Below, one piece after another: positions 7,979-18,157 of a stretch of 64,000 nt of DNA. Numbering within the stretch: the first letter of the stretch is position 1; every line of letters starts with the position of its first letter. Below the pieces are notes generated by a model. That model had not been told where the DNA came from and did not search any database. It was given only the letters and a program-made list of their open reading frames with translations. A program made the translations under genes and the position numbers. Source of the DNA: Paractinoplanes polyasparticus (GTDB taxonomy: Bacteria > Actinomycetota > Actinomycetes > Mycobacteriales > Micromonosporaceae); NCBI RefSeq assembly GCF_019710575.1, contig NZ_JAHWFK010000013.1, forward strand, positions 124,001-188,000. Direction: 5' to 3'.

Positions 7979-9193
7979 TCAGGCGAGCTTGCGCGCCAGG
8001 TTCTCGTCGAGCGCGTTCATGAACTCGTCGGTCGACAGCCACGGGGCGTCGCGCGAGATGAGCAGCGCGAGGTCCTTGGTCATCTGACCGCCCTCGACCG
8101 TCTCGACGCAGACCTTCTCGAGCGTCTCGGCGAACTCGGTCACCGCGGGGGTGCTGTCGAGGATGCCGCGGTGCTTGAGGCCACCGGTCCAGGCGAAGAT
8201 CGACGCGATCGGGTTGGTCGACGTCTTCTCGCCCTTCTGCCACTGGCGGTAGTGCCGGGTGACCGTGCCGTGCGCGGCCTCGGCCTCGACGGTCTTGCCG
8301 TCCGGGGTCATCAGCACCGAGGTCATCAGGCCGAGCGAGCCGAAGCCCTGGGCCACGGTGTCGGACTGCACGTCACCGTCGTAGTTCTTGCAGGCCCAGA
8401 CGTAGCCGCCCTCCCACTTCATGGCGGCGGCGACCATGTCGTCGATCAGCCGGTGCTCGTAGGTGAGGCCGGCCGCCTTGAACTGATCGGCGAACTCGCT
8501 CTCGAAGACCTCGGCGAACAGGTCCTTGAAACGGCCGTCGTACGCCTTGAGGATCGTGTTCTTCGTCGACAGGTAGACCGGGTAGTTGCGGGCCAGGCCG
8601 TACCGGAACGAAGCGCGCGCGAAGTCGCGGATCGAGTCGTCGTAGTTGTACATGCCCATGCCGACGCCGCCGGCCGGGAAGTCGGCCACGTGGAACTCGA
8701 TCGGCTCGGAGCCGTCCGCGGGCGTGAAGGTCATCGTGAACTTGCCGGCGCTGGGCGCGACGAAGTCGGTGGCCTTGTACTGGTCGCCGTGGGCGTGGCG
8801 GCCGATGATGATCGGCTTGGTCCAGCCCGGCACCAGCCGCGGCACGTTCTGCATGATGATCGGCTCGCGGAAGACGACGCCGCCGAGGATGTTACGGATG
8901 GTGCCGTTGGGCGACCGCCACATCTTCTTCAGGCCGAACTCTTCGACGCGGGCCTCGTCCGGCGTGATCGTCGCGCACTTCACGCCGACGCCGTGCTGCT
9001 TGATGGCGTTGGCCGCGTCGATCGTCACCTGGTCGTCGGTCTCGTCGCGGTACTGGATCGACAGGTCGTAGTACTCGAGCGGGACGTCCAGGTAGGGCAG
9101 GATCAGCTGCTCCCGGATCTGCTTCCAGATGATCCGGGTCATCTCGTCGCCGTCGAGCTCCACCACCGGGTTTGTGACCTTGATTTTCGCCAT
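7979..9193 (-). CDS. icd: NADP-dependent isocitrate dehydrogenase (homodimeric type)
   Basis: 404 residues from the ATG at 9193, which has gagagg upstream; a longer frame continues upstream without supporting signals. It oxidatively decarboxylates isocitrate to 2-oxoglutarate in the TCA cycle, producing NADPH. The start [20 protein letters not shown], the substrate loop [12 protein letters not shown] near residue 95, RHAHGDQY near 132, YDGRFKD, and the late [13 protein letters not shown] motif match the eukaryote-like, about 400-residue IDH class rather than the monomeric 740-residue enzyme. Its own terminator lies just downstream. It is divergent from the PhoD-type gene with about 160 bases between. 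Confidence 0.96.
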   Translation of the reverse strand: MAKIKVTNPVVELDGDEMTRIIWKQIREQLILPYLDVPLEYYDLSIQYRDETDDQVTIDAANAIKQHGVGVKCATITPDEARVEEFGLKKMWRSPNGTIRNILGGVVFREPIIMQNVPRLVPGWTKPIIIGRHAHGDQYKATDFVAPSAGKFTMTFTPADGSEPIEFHVADFPAGGVGMGMYNYDDSIRDFARASFRYGLARNYPVYLSTKNTILKAYDGRFKDLFAEVFESEFADQFKAAGLTYEHRLIDDMVAAAMKWEGGYVWACKNYDGDVQSDTVAQGFGSLGLMTSVLMTPDGKTVEAEAAHGTVTRHYRQWQKGEKTSTNPIASIFAWTGGLKHRGILDSTPAVTEFAETLEKVCVETVEGGQMTKDLALLISRDAPWLSTDEFMNALDENLARKLA

Positions 9194-9354
9194 GCGGCCG
9201 GCGCTCCTCTCCCGAAAACCATGCTTAGCAGTACGAGCGTACTGCAGGACCGTTCGTGTTCGCCGGGCGACCCCGGGCCGGAGTTGGCCGTATCGCCAAC
9301 ACCAGTTTGGCCGCTTGTCGGCGCCGCGTGACGGAAACGCGGTGGCATCGAGAA

Positions 9355-10995
9355 ATGTCACTATCTACGAAGATCAGCCGACGCCTGCTCCTCACCGGGG
9401 GCGCCACGGTGGCGACCGCGCCCATGCTGCTGCACCCCGAAGAGGGGTACGCCCAGACCACGCTTCCCCTCCCGGCCGACGTCTTCCGGTTGGGCGTGGC
9501 GTCGGGCGACCCGCTGCCCGACGCGGTGGTGCTGTGGACCCGGCTCGCCCCCGAACCGTTGACCGGTGGCGGCATGCCCGCGCGCAACGTGCCGGTGGAA
9601 TGGGAGATCGCCGAGGACGAGCGGTTCACGCGACGCCGTCGTACGGGAGTCGCACCGGCCCGACCCGAACTAGCCCACTCGGTGCATGTCGACGTGCGCG
9701 GACTGCGCCCGGACACGGCCTACTTCTACCGCTTCCGTACCGGCGGTCAGATCTCTCCCGTCGGCCGCACCCGCACCGCACCCTCCCGGGCGGCCCGGCC
9801 GCGCGCGCTGCGCTTCGCGTTCGCCAGCTGCCAGGACTATCAGGCCGGCTTCTACACCGCCTACCAGCACCTGGCCGCCGAGGACCTCGCCTTCGTGGCG
9901 TTCCTCGGCGACTACATCTACGAGGGTCCGCGCAACGCGTCAGCGGCCCGGCAGCACGAGGGCACCGGCGAGCCGTACACGCTGGAGCAGTACCGCAACC
10001 GGCACGGGCAGTACAAGACCGACCCGGATCTTCAGGCCGCGCACGCCGCGTTCCCGTGGATCGTGACGTTCGACGACCACGAGGTCGACAACAACTGGGC
10101 CGACGAGACCCCTCAGGACCCCGCCCTGCAGACGCCCGAGGCCTTCCGGGCGCGGCGGATCGCGGCGTTTCAGGCCTACTACGAGCACATGCCGCTGCGA
10201 CGGTCGTCGCTGCCCCGCCGGCTGGACCTCCAGCTCTACCGGCGGTTCCGGTACGGGTCGCTGGCCGGCGTGCACGTGCTCGACACCCGCCAGTACCGCA
10301 GCGACCAGCCGGCCACGTTGGCCGACGCTCAGCACCCGGCGCTGACCATGACCGGTCCCCAGCAGGAGAAATGGCTGGTCGACGGCCTGCAGCACTCCGG
10401 GACCCGCTGGAACGTGCTCGCCAACCAGGTGATGTGGGCCCAGAACGACCGCCAGGCCGGGCCGGGGCAGACGTTCGACTTCGACAACTGGGACGGCTAT
10501 CGGGCCCAGCGCCGGCGGTTGCTCGAGTTCTTCGGCAGCGGCCGGGTCGACAACCCGGTGGTGCTCACCGGCGACCGGCACTGCACGTGGGTCAGCGACC
10601 TGCGCCCCGACTTCGACGACGTGTCGTCCCCGATCGTCGGCGCCGAGATCACCGGCACCTCGATCACCTCGGGCGGCAACGCGAACCCCGCGTCGTTCCA
10701 CGCCACGTACGACCCGATCATGGCCGAGAGCCCGCACTGGCGCTACATCGACAACCAGCGTGGCTACGTGGTCTGCGACCTTTCCCGTACGGAGATGGTC
10801 AGCAGTCTGCGCCTGGTCGACACGGTCTGGGCGCCGACCGCCGCGGTGCGCACCGAGGCGCGTTTCACGGTCGAGGCGGGCCGCCCCGGCATCGCCGACG
10901 TGTTCGTCGCGCCTGCCCCGCCGCCCGCCGCCCGTCCGGCCGGGCCGACCTTCGACACGCAGGACGACCAGGGAGTTCTCCCGCCGCGCCGATAG
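9355..10995 (+). CDS. phoD: PhoD-type alkaline phosphatase/phosphodiesterase, Tat-exported
   Basis: 546 residues from the ATG at 9355. The N-terminus carries a twin-arginine signal ([10 protein letters not shown]) and a PhoD N-terminal domain ([20 protein letters not shown]). The catalytic metallophosphoesterase core shows [38 protein letters not shown] and [14 protein letters not shown], covering the expected Asp, His and Asn metal ligands. PhoD enzymes release phosphate from phosphodiesters and are often phosphate-starvation regulated; no PHO box was identified by eye. It is followed by a 12-bp hairpin terminator. The divergent partner is icd. Confidence 0.92.
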   Translation: MSLSTKISRRLLLTGGATVATAPMLLHPEEGYAQTTLPLPADVFRLGVASGDPLPDAVVLWTRLAPEPLTGGGMPARNVPVEWEIAEDERFTRRRRTGVAPARPELAHSVHVDVRGLRPDTAYFYRFRTGGQISPVGRTRTAPSRAARPRALRFAFASCQDYQAGFYTAYQHLAAEDLAFVAFLGDYIYEGPRNASAARQHEGTGEPYTLEQYRNRHGQYKTDPDLQAAHAAFPWIVTFDDHEVDNNWADETPQDPALQTPEAFRARRIAAFQAYYEHMPLRRSSLPRRLDLQLYRRFRYGSLAGVHVLDTRQYRSDQPATLADAQHPALTMTGPQQEKWLVDGLQHSGTRWNVLANQVMWAQNDRQAGPGQTFDFDNWDGYRAQRRRLLEFFGSGRVDNPVVLTGDRHCTWVSDLRPDFDDVSSPIVGAEITGTSITSGGNANPASFHATYDPIMAESPHWRYIDNQRGYVVCDLSRTEMVSSLRLVDTVWAPTAAVRTEARFTVEAGRPGIADVFVAPAPPPAARPAGPTFDTQDDQGVLPPRR

Positions 10996-11000
10996 TCTCC

Positions 11001-11030
11001 CCGGACAGGGGCTCATCGGCCCCTGTCCGG
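11001..11030 (+). terminator. Hairpin terminator after the PhoD gene
   Basis: A perfect 12-bp stem (ccggacaggggc 11001-11012 with gcccctgtccgg 11019-11030) with a six-base loop lies six bases after the stop codon. There is no U tract. Confidence 0.72.
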
Positions 11031-11085
11031 TCGGTCGCGGCGATGGCATCATGTGGAGCGGCCGGGGAGAACGACGAGGGGGCAA

Positions 11086-12837
11086 GTGACCGGATCGATG
11101 GGTGGTTCGCCCGGCAGCGCCCTGTCCCGGCCCGCACGGCTCGACGCCCTGCTGCGCACAAGGCTCGATGCCGTCGCCGACCCGGCGCTCGACCGATTCG
11201 CCGAGATGGTCCGCGTCGTGCTGCACGTGCCCGTGGCGCTCGTGACGCTGGTCGGCGCCGACCGGCAGTACTTCCCCGGCGCCTGCGGCCTCGGCGAGCC
11301 TTGGCTCGGGCGCCGCCAGACGCCGCTGTCACACTCCTTCTGCCAGCACGTCGTGACCACGGCCGAGCCGCTGATCGTCACCGACGCCCGCCTCGACCCC
11401 CGGGTGCGCGACAACCTGGCCATCGACGACCTCGGCGTCGTCGGCTACGCCGGGATGCCGCTGACCGACGCCGGCGGCGAGGTTCTCGGGTCGCTCTGCG
11501 CGATCGACCACGCCCCCCGGGACTGGACCGCCGCCGAGTTGAGCCTGCTGGCCGGGCTGGCCGCGAGCTGCTCGGACAGCCTGCGGTTGCGCATCTCCAG
11601 CTACCGGGCCGAGTTGGCCTCCGAGCACAGCCGCCTGCTGCTGAGCGCCAGCACGGCGCTGGCCGGCACCAGCACGGTCGACGAGGTGGTCGACACGGTT
11701 CGCGACCTGGTCACCGGCGCGCTCGACCCGGCGTACGTCGGGTTCTCGCTGCTGGACGACGCGGGGCAGCTGTCCCTGGCCTCCAGCCGCTTGCTGCCGA
11801 ACGCCGTGGCCCACCGGTGGCAGCGCTACGCGCAGCTGCGCTCGACACCGTCCGCCCTGGCCGCCGGCACGGGCCTTCCGGTGTTGCTTCCCGACCGTAC
11901 GGCGGTCGGCGAGCGCACCCCCGACGCAGCCGCCACCTTCGACGAGATGGGCTGGAACGCCGCGGCCAGCCTGCCCCTGCCCGGCCCTGACGGGCCGATC
12001 GGCGCGCTCACCTTCGTCTGGAAGCAACCGCACCTGGTCGACGAGGACGAACAGGCGACGCTGGCCACCCTCGCCGGTTACGTGGCGCAGACCCTCACCC
12101 GCGTCCAGCTGCTGGAGGATCGCCGCACCGCCGCCGCCACGATGCAGAAGGCGCTGCTCACCGCGCTGCCCCGGCACGAGAGTCTGCGGATGGCCGCGCG
12201 CTACCAGCCGGCGCACCACGAGGACCACGTCGGCGGCGACTGGTACGACGCGGTCAGCCTCGACGAGGGCCGGCTGGCCCTGGTGATCGGCGACGTCGCG
12301 GGGCACAGCATCGACGCCGCGGCGAAGATGAGCGAATACCGCAGCATGCTGCGAACCCTGCTCATCGACCGGCACGAGCCGCCCTCGGCGCTGCTGCGGC
12401 GGCTGGAGCACACGGGCCGCACCCTGGGGCTGGACGGCATAGCCACCGTGCTGCTGGCCTATCTGGACCCCACAGCCGCCGGTGAACACGTCCTCACCTG
12501 GTCCAATGCCGGCCACCCGCCGCCGTCGCTGCTCATCGGGGGCGAGGTGTCCCTGCTCGAAGGACGTGATCCGCTGCTGGGCGCCGGGCGCCGCGTCTCC
12601 CGCCGCAATCACACGCGTGTTCTGCCCGCCGGGGCCACGCTGGTGCTGCACACCGACGGACTGGTCGAGACCCGGACGGCCCCGATCGACGACGGGGTAC
12701 GCCGGCTGCACCAGACTCTGCTCGCCCACGCCGGCCTCGAGCCGGGAGAGCTGGCCGACGCCATTCTCGCCGGCAGCCCCACCGCCACCGCCGGCGAGGA
12801 CGACGTCGCGGTCCTGGTGGTGACCACACCGGGCTGA
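11086..12837 (+). CDS. GAF-GAF-SpoIIE-type PP2C serine phosphatase
   Basis: 583 residues from the GTG at 11086, chosen for the gaggggg ribosome site just upstream. Residues about 30-165 form a GAF domain (FCQHVVTTAEPLIVTDAR; AGMPLTDAGGEVLGSLCAID). A second GAF lies at about 180-335. The C-terminal 230 residues are a SpoIIE/RsbU phosphatase, with VGGDWYDAVSL, VIGDVAGHSIDAAAKMSEYR, WSNAGHPPPSLL and LHTDGLVETR giving the metal-binding Asp residues. Such proteins dephosphorylate anti-sigma-factor antagonists in partner-switching stress pathways. No RsbV/RsbW-type gene is adjacent, so the partner is elsewhere. The signal sensed by the GAFs is unknown. Confidence 0.88.
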   Translation: MTGSMGGSPGSALSRPARLDALLRTRLDAVADPALDRFAEMVRVVLHVPVALVTLVGADRQYFPGACGLGEPWLGRRQTPLSHSFCQHVVTTAEPLIVTDARLDPRVRDNLAIDDLGVVGYAGMPLTDAGGEVLGSLCAIDHAPRDWTAAELSLLAGLAASCSDSLRLRISSYRAELASEHSRLLLSASTALAGTSTVDEVVDTVRDLVTGALDPAYVGFSLLDDAGQLSLASSRLLPNAVAHRWQRYAQLRSTPSALAAGTGLPVLLPDRTAVGERTPDAAATFDEMGWNAAASLPLPGPDGPIGALTFVWKQPHLVDEDEQATLATLAGYVAQTLTRVQLLEDRRTAAATMQKALLTALPRHESLRMAARYQPAHHEDHVGGDWYDAVSLDEGRLALVIGDVAGHSIDAAAKMSEYRSMLRTLLIDRHEPPSALLRRLEHTGRTLGLDGIATVLLAYLDPTAAGEHVLTWSNAGHPPPSLLIGGEVSLLEGRDPLLGAGRRVSRRNHTRVLPAGATLVLHTDGLVETRTAPIDDGVRRLHQTLLAHAGLEPGELADAILAGSPTATAGEDDVAVLVVTTPG

Positions 12838-12858
12838 CGCTCCGGCCACAATGGGCGC

Positions 12859-13659
12859 ATGTCATTGACGTACCGGGTCGGGCCGCTCACGGTCATCGCC
12901 GTCGAAGACGCGGCCGGTCCCTTCTTCGAGCCCCGCTCGGCGGCGTTCCCGACGGCCACACCGCGCCAGTGGGCCGAGGCCGACGCGTTCGACCCGGACG
13001 CGCTCACCGGAGAGGGCGAGTGGCTGCTGAGGTTCCGCAGCTATTGCGTACGGATCGGGGACGGCCCGGCAATCCTGATCGACGCGGGCATCGGGCCGGC
13101 CGGCTCACTCGCCGCCGACTGGGCGCCCGTTCCCGGCCGCCTGCCCGAGGCGCTGGCCGAGGCGGGCGTCGCGCCCACCGACGTGTCGGCGATCGTGCTC
13201 ACCCACCTGCACAACGACCACATGGGCTGGGCCGTCCCGCGCGACTCGCCGTTCACCGAGGCGCGGGTGGTGGTGCAGCAGTCCGATGTCGACGCCTACG
13301 CGGCCAGTCGTGAGTGGGCCGGGCAGTACGACCTGCTGATCGAGCCGCTGCGCGCGGCGGGCCGGCTCGAGGTGCTCGACGGCGACCGGGTGCTGGCACC
13401 GGGCGTGCGGGTGGTGCCGACCCCCGGCCACACCCCGGGCCACCAGTCGGTCTGGGTCGAGGCGGGCGACGAGAGCCTGCTGGTCACGGGCGACCTGCTG
13501 GTCCACGCGATCCAGGTGCTGCACCCCGACCTGGCCTACTCGAGCGACATGGACCCGGCCGGGGCGCGAGCAAGCCGGCTGCGCATGGTCGAGCAGGTGA
13601 CGTCGCGCGGGGCGACCATGGCGGTGAGTCACCTGGGGATGCCGTTCGTGCCGCACTGA
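12859..13659 (+). CDS. MBL-fold metallohydrolase
   Basis: 266 residues. The metal motif THLHNDHMGW gives His116, His118, Asp120 and His121; TPGHTPGHQSVWV near residue 195 and TGDLLVHAIQVLHPD near 215 supply the remaining His/Asp ligands, and a final AVSHLGMPF places a late His. The layout resembles lactonase- or AiiA-like members of the metallo-beta-lactamase superfamily. It lies 21 bases downstream of the phosphatase gene, so the two probably share a transcript. The substrate cannot be inferred; a quorum-quenching lactonase is one option but unproven. Confidence 0.85.
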   Translation: MSLTYRVGPLTVIAVEDAAGPFFEPRSAAFPTATPRQWAEADAFDPDALTGEGEWLLRFRSYCVRIGDGPAILIDAGIGPAGSLAADWAPVPGRLPEALAEAGVAPTDVSAIVLTHLHNDHMGWAVPRDSPFTEARVVVQQSDVDAYAASREWAGQYDLLIEPLRAAGRLEVLDGDRVLAPGVRVVPTPGHTPGHQSVWVEAGDESLLVTGDLLVHAIQVLHPDLAYSSDMDPAGARASRLRMVEQVTSRGATMAVSHLGMPFVPH

Positions 13660-13731
13660 ACGGACAGGTCTGTCTGTCTGCATTGCTCGTGAGCGCCGCC
13701 GCGCCGAAGGGCTGCGATGGCGCGTACAAAG

Positions 13732-13762
13732 AAAGACCGGGACCACAACGGCCCCGGCCTTT
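13732..13762 (-). terminator. Terminator of mdh
   Basis: Stem aaaggccggg/cccggtcttt (read on the minus strand) with one G-U pair, followed by a T-containing tail, lies between the convergent MBL gene and mdh. It may act in both directions. Confidence 0.7.
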
Positions 13763-13775
13763 CTCACGAGCACAC

Positions 13776-14726
13776 TCAGAGGTTGGCGACGTCCGCCTGC
13801 TTGGCCCGGACGGCCTCCGCCGCCTCCTTGAGGCCGGCCAGCTCGGTGTCGGTCAGCTTGTCCTCCACGACCTTCTTGATGCCCTCGGCGCCGATCTGGG
13901 CCTCGACGCCCAGGTAGACGCCGGAGATGCCGTACTCGCCGTCGACCCAGGCGCAGACCGGCAGGACCGCGCCGGAGTCCTCGACCACGGCCTTGGCCAT
14001 GCGGGCGGCCGCGGCCGACGGGGCGTAGTAGGCCGAACCGGTCTTGAGCAGCGCGACCACCTCGGCGCCGCCGTTGCGGGTACGGACGACGAGCTCCTCG
14101 ATCTTCTCGGCCGGCAGCAGGTCGGACAGCGGCTTGCCGTCGACGGTGCAGCGCGACGGGACCGGGACCATGGTGTCGCCGTGCGAGCCCAGCGTGAGCG
14201 CCTTGACGCTCTTCACCGGCACCGCGAGGGTCTCGGCGATCGAGTTGGTGAAGCGCGCCGTGTCGAGCACACCGGCCTGCCCGAACACCCGGTTCTTGGG
14301 GAACTGGGTGGCCAGCTGGGCCAGCGCGGTCATCTCGTCGACCGGGTTCGACACCACGATCACGACGGCGTTCGGCGCGTACTTGGCGATGTTCTCGGCG
14401 ACCTGGCGCACGATCTTCGCGTTGACCTCGAGCAGGTCCATGCGGCTCATGCCGGGCTTGCGCGGCAGGCCGGCGGTCACGACGACCACGTCGGAGCCCT
14501 CGATGGCCTCGTAGCCCTCGCCGTTGGTGCCGGTGGTGACGCCGACGACCTTGGTCTCGAAGCCCTCGATCGGCCGGGACTGGTTCATGTCGAGCGCGAG
14601 ACCAGCCGGCTTGCCGTCGATGATGTCGGTCAGCACGACGGTGTCGAAGATGTCGTACTCAGCCAGGCGCTGTGCGGTCGTCGAGCCGTAGAAACCGGCA
14701 CCTACGACGGTTACCTTCTTGCCCAT
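13776..14726 (-). CDS. mdh: Malate dehydrogenase (LDH-like class)
   Basis: 316 residues from the ATG at 14726 (MGKKVTVVGAGFYGSTTA); a GTG four codons upstream is possible. It interconverts malate and oxaloacetate with NAD in the TCA cycle. Visible motifs are the NAD-binding VGAGFYGS, the Asp (VVLTDI) that selects NAD, VVVTAGLPRKPGMSRMDLL in the active-site loop, VIVVSNPVDEMT, and the catalytic His in LGSHGDTMVPV near residue 175. The Arg in the loop (LPRKPGMSR) matches the malate-type substrate site of the LDH-like MDH family rather than lactate dehydrogenase. It is followed by a terminator. Confidence 0.94.
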   Translation of the reverse strand: MGKKVTVVGAGFYGSTTAQRLAEYDIFDTVVLTDIIDGKPAGLALDMNQSRPIEGFETKVVGVTTGTNGEGYEAIEGSDVVVVTAGLPRKPGMSRMDLLEVNAKIVRQVAENIAKYAPNAVVIVVSNPVDEMTALAQLATQFPKNRVFGQAGVLDTARFTNSIAETLAVPVKSVKALTLGSHGDTMVPVPSRCTVDGKPLSDLLPAEKIEELVVRTRNGGAEVVALLKTGSAYYAPSAAAARMAKAVVEDSGAVLPVCAWVDGEYGISGVYLGVEAQIGAEGIKKVVEDKLTDTELAGLKEAAEAVRAKQADVANL

Positions 14727-14816
14727 AGCTCTATCCACTCCCAGTCTCCGGGACGGTTTTTCCGGACGCTATCAGTCGGTTACCGGCGTATTACCGGCCG
14801 GTCGCCTCAACGCGAG

Positions 14817-15410
14817 TTAAGCCACTGTCGCACCGTACGCGGTCGCGAACCGCACGGCCTGGCCGATGTCGATGGTGGCGCCGCCGAGGTCGACGCCGCG
14901 CAGTTCCACCCCGTCGAGGTCGGCGCCGCGCAGGTCGGCGCCCTTGAGTGTCACGTCGGTCAGCCTGGCGTTCGACAGGTCGGCGTCGCGCAGGTCGGCC
15001 CGGCTGAGGTCGGCCCCCAGCAGGTCGGCCTCGCGCAGCCGCAGGCCGGCCAGCCGGGCCCCGGTCAGATTCTGCCCGCGCAGCGACACGAAACCCCAGT
15101 CGCCGCCCTCGACGGTGATCGGCCGCAGCCCGCAGTCGATGAACTGCGTGCCGGTCAGCTTGCAGTCGGTCAGCGTCGCGTCGAAGAACGAGCAGCGCTG
15201 CACGGTCGACTGCATGATGGCGACCCGTTCCAGCGTCGCCGCGTTGAACCGGACATTGCCGAATGTGCAGTTGGTGAAGACGCAGCCGGTCAGCCGCGCC
15301 TCCGACCAGTCGACGTCGTGGAACGCGCAGTCCTCGTAGCGGACGCCGGTGACCTCCTCCAGCGCCCAGTCCCGGCCGCTGAAGGTCTCGTCCTGGACGA
15401 GATCGGTCAT
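14817..15410 (-). CDS. Pentapeptide-repeat protein
   Basis: 197 residues dominated by A(D/N)LXX-type pentapeptides, for example ADLLGADLSRADLRDADLSN around residues 128-147 and ADLRGADLDGVELRGVDL near 160. An earlier block (residues 25-110) uses C(A/T)F-type repeats (DCAFHDVDW, NCTFGNVRF). Such repeats build a right-handed quadrilateral beta helix; some family members mimic DNA and protect gyrase, while most have no known role. Its start codon overlaps the purH stop by one base, so it is probably translated with the purine genes. It contains no enzyme motif. Confidence 0.85.
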   Translation of the reverse strand: MTDLVQDETFSGRDWALEEVTGVRYEDCAFHDVDWSEARLTGCVFTNCTFGNVRFNAATLERVAIMQSTVQRCSFFDATLTDCKLTGTQFIDCGLRPITVEGGDWGFVSLRGQNLTGARLAGLRLREADLLGADLSRADLRDADLSNARLTDVTLKGADLRGADLDGVELRGVDLGGATIDIGQAVRFATAYGATVA

Positions 15411-16978
15411 CAGCCGTGGTAGAAGTGCCGGGTGCCGGTCAGATAGACGGTCATGCCGGCCTTGGCCGCCGCCTCGATCACCTTTTCGTCGCGGATCGAG
15501 CCGCCCGGCTGCACGACCGCCTTCACCCCGGCCGCGATCAGCACCTCGAGCCCGTCCGGGAACGGGAAGAAGGCGTCGGAGGCGGCCACGCTGCCCTTGG
15601 CCCGGTCGGCGCCCGCCCGGTTGACCGCGAGGTGGGCCGAGTCGACCCGGTTGACCTGACCCATGCCGACGCCGACGGTCGCGCCGCCCGAGGCCAGCAG
15701 GATCGCGTTGCTCTTGACGCTGCGGATCGCGCGCCAGGCGAAGGCCAGGTCGGCCAGCTCGTCGGCGGTGGCGGGCTCACCGGTGGCAAGCGTCCAGTGG
15801 GCCGGGTCGTCGCCGGGGGCGTCGATGCGGTCGGCCATCTGCACCAGCACGCCGCCGCCGATCTGCTTGATCTCGGCCGGCGCCGGGTTCCAGGCCGGGG
15901 CGGCCAGCACACGCAGCTTCTTCTTCTGCCGGAAGATCTCGAGCGCGCCCGCCTCGTACGACGGGGCGACGATGACCTCGGTGAAGATGCCGTCGAGCTG
16001 CCGGGCCATCGCCTCGGTGACCTCACGGTTGACCGCGATGACGCCGCCGAACGCCGAGACCGGGTCGCAGTCGTTGGCCTTGCGGTGGGCCTCGGCGACG
16101 TCGGCCCCGACCGCGATGCCGCACGGGTTGGCGTGCTTGATGATCGCCACGCAGGGCTGGTCGAAGTCGTTGGCGCTGCGCCAGGCGGCGTCGGCGTCGA
16201 CGTAGTTGTTGAACGACAGCTCGCCGCCGTGCACGAGCTCAGCCTGGGCCAGCCCGACCGGCGCGTTCGGGTCGAGGTAGAGCGCGGCCTGCTGGTGCGG
16301 GTTCTCGCCGTAGCGCAACGTGTTTTTCTTCGTCAGCGCGATGCCGGCGAACGTCGGCCAGTCCGCCTCCGCGGCCAGCGTCGTCGCCGTCCAGTTGGCC
16401 ACGGCCACGTCGTACTCGGCGATGTCGGCGAAGGCCCGGGCCGCGAGCGCCTTGCGCTGGGTGAGCGTGAAGCCGCCGTTCCGCACGGCGTCGAGAATCA
16501 GCCCGTACGCCTCGACGGCCGTGACCACGGCGACGGACGGGTGGTTCTTGGCGGCCGAGCGCACCATGGCCGGGCCGCCGATGTCGATCTGCTCGACGCA
16601 CTCGTCGACGCTCGCGCCCGACGCCACCGTCTGCGTGAACGGGTAGAGGTTGCTGACCAGCAGGTCGAACGGCGCGACTTCGAGCTCGGCCAGCTGGGCG
16701 GCGTGACTCTCGAGGCGCAGGTCGGCCAGCAGGCCGGCGTGCACGCGCGGGTGCAGCGTCTTGACCCGGCCGTCGAGGGACTCGGGGAAGCCGGTGAGCT
16801 GCTCGACCCGGGTGACCGGGACGCCCGCGGCCTCGACCGTCGAGGCCGTCGAGCCGGTGGAGACGATCTCGACGCCGGCCGCGGCGAGCGCCTGGGCCAG
16901 CTCGACGAGGCCGGTCTTGTCGTACACGCTCAGCAGCGCCCGCTTGATCGGGCGGCGGCCTTCGTCGGCGGCGCTCAT
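15410..16978 (-). CDS. purH: Bifunctional AICAR transformylase/IMP cyclohydrolase
   Basis: 522 residues; it performs the last two steps of IMP synthesis in the cytoplasm. The N-terminal cyclohydrolase (MGS-like) domain has [18 protein letters not shown] and [19 protein letters not shown], then [14 protein letters not shown] near residue 75. The C-terminal transformylase has [14 protein letters not shown] near residue 220, [23 protein letters not shown] with its catalytic Lys-His, [11 protein letters not shown] and a terminal RHFYHG. The ATG overlaps the purN stop by four bases, and the stop overlaps the pentapeptide gene by one base, making a purN-purH-pentapeptide operon. Confidence 0.97.
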   Translation of the reverse strand: MSAADEGRRPIKRALLSVYDKTGLVELAQALAAAGVEIVSTGSTASTVEAAGVPVTRVEQLTGFPESLDGRVKTLHPRVHAGLLADLRLESHAAQLAELEVAPFDLLVSNLYPFTQTVASGASVDECVEQIDIGGPAMVRSAAKNHPSVAVVTAVEAYGLILDAVRNGGFTLTQRKALAARAFADIAEYDVAVANWTATTLAAEADWPTFAGIALTKKNTLRYGENPHQQAALYLDPNAPVGLAQAELVHGGELSFNNYVDADAAWRSANDFDQPCVAIIKHANPCGIAVGADVAEAHRKANDCDPVSAFGGVIAVNREVTEAMARQLDGIFTEVIVAPSYEAGALEIFRQKKKLRVLAAPAWNPAPAEIKQIGGGVLVQMADRIDAPGDDPAHWTLATGEPATADELADLAFAWRAIRSVKSNAILLASGGATVGVGMGQVNRVDSAHLAVNRAGADRAKGSVAASDAFFPFPDGLEVLIAAGVKAVVQPGGSIRDEKVIEAAAKAGMTVYLTGTRHFYHG

Positions 16979-17592
16979 GGAATGCGTACCTTCCTGTTCT
17001 CGATGGTCCAGCCCTCGCGCACCAGGCGGCCGACGAAGTCGACCAGCTGGGCCCGCTCGGCCACCTTGATCCGCTCGGTCAGCGCCTCTTCCGTGTCGTC
17101 GTCGAGCACGGGCACAGCGACCTGGGCGATGATCGGTCCGGTGTCGACGCCGGCGTCGACGAAGAAGAGGGTCGCCCCGGCGATCTTGACGCCGTAGGCG
17201 AGCGCGTCACGCGGGCCGTGGATGCCGGGGAAAGCCGGCAGCAGCGCGTTGTGGGTGTTGATGTAGCGGTCGCCGAACGCGGCCAGGAACTGCGGCCCGA
17301 CGAGCTTGAGGAAGCCGGCCGAGACGACCAGGTCGGGCTTGAACTCGGCGACGTGGGCGGCGAGGGCGGCGTCCCAGTCGTCCCGGGTCTCGTACGCCTT
17401 GACCGAGTCGACAAAAGTGGGCACGCCGGCGGCGGCGGCCCGGTCGAGACCGGCGATGCCGGCACGGTCGGCGCCCACGGCCACGACCTGCGCGCCGTAG
17501 GCGGGATCGGCGGACGCGTCGAGCAGGGCCTGCAGGTTGCTGCCCGAACCGGAGACGAGGACGACCAGGCGGGCGGGCGCGGGGTCGGTCAC
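16975..17592 (-). CDS. purN: Phosphoribosylglycinamide formyltransferase
   Basis: 205 residues from GTG. It transfers a formyl group from 10-formyl-THF to GAR in purine synthesis. The N-terminal [17 protein letters not shown] is the GAR phosphate site; [16 protein letters not shown] holds the folate region; [20 protein letters not shown] places the catalytic Asn and His near residues 110-120; and [19 protein letters not shown] gives the catalytic Asp. It is the first gene of the operon with purH (four-base overlap) and is divergent from the DUF4190 gene. Confidence 0.96.
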   Translation of the reverse strand: MTDPAPARLVVLVSGSGSNLQALLDASADPAYGAQVVAVGADRAGIAGLDRAAAAGVPTFVDSVKAYETRDDWDAALAAHVAEFKPDLVVSAGFLKLVGPQFLAAFGDRYINTHNALLPAFPGIHGPRDALAYGVKIAGATLFFVDAGVDTGPIIAQVAVPVLDDDTEEALTERIKVAERAQLVDFVGRLVREGWTIENRKVRIP

Positions 17593-17741
17593 TTGAGCAC
17601 CCTATCTCCGCAGGGCAGGGCGGCCGACAACGGGTCAGCCGACAGGCACGCGAAACAGCTGATCATCGGATACGCTGCCGGTCCTCAGACATTCGAATCA
17701 CTCACTTTGGTCAACGCCATAGGCAAACTGGAGGACAGCCC

Positions 17742-18089
17742 GTGACTACCCCACCCCCTTACTACGGTCCGCCCGGCGGCGAGCCGGGTGGCGTGCCGGC
17801 CGCCCCGCAGAACACCCAGGGTCTCGTCGGCATGATCCTCGGCATCGTGTCGATCCCGCTGGTCTGCTGCTTCTACCTCGGCATCCCGCTCGGTATCGCG
17901 GCCGCGATCGTCAGCTACCTGGGTCTGCAGAAGGCGAACGCGGGCCGGGCCACCAACCGCAGCCAGGCGATGGCCGGTCTGATCACCGGCGCCGTCGGCG
18001 CCGTGCTGGGCATCGCGCTGCTGATCTGGGCGCTCACCGCCGGTCAGAACATCAACTGGGAAGACATCACCAACAACTCGGGTAACTGA
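17742..18089 (+). CDS. DUF4190-type small membrane protein
   Basis: 115 residues from GTG with a good ribosome site (ggaggac). A Pro/Gly-rich N-terminus (MTTPPPYYGPPGGEPG) precedes two membrane segments at about 27-58 (VGMILGIVSIPLVCC...) and 75-100 (AGLITGAVGAVLGIALLIWAL). This matches the DUF4190 layout found in many actinobacterial envelope proteins of unknown role. A strong bidirectional terminator follows directly. It is monocistronic and divergent from purN. Confidence 0.82.
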   Translation: MTTPPPYYGPPGGEPGGVPAAPQNTQGLVGMILGIVSIPLVCCFYLGIPLGIAAAIVSYLGLQKANAGRATNRSQAMAGLITGAVGAVLGIALLIWALTAGQNINWEDITNNSGN

Positions 18090-18096
18090 GCTGTCA

Positions 18097-18128
18097 GAAG
18101 GGGGACGCCCAGGCGGGCGTCCCCCTTC
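18097..18128. terminator. Bidirectional terminator
   Basis: A perfect 14-bp stem (gaagggggacgccc 18097-18110 with gggcgtcccccttc 18115-18128), four-base loop and flanking TT lies between the DUF4190 gene and the convergent DUF6350 gene. Confidence 0.88.
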
Positions 18129-18157
18129 TTCATGTCTTCCGCCGGGCCTCTGCGCGC

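Noticed and set aside
12859..13659. MBL protein as a confirmed AHL lactonase
   Set aside because: The metal motif fits, but the same motif is shared by many hydrolases and there is no quorum-sensing gene nearby.
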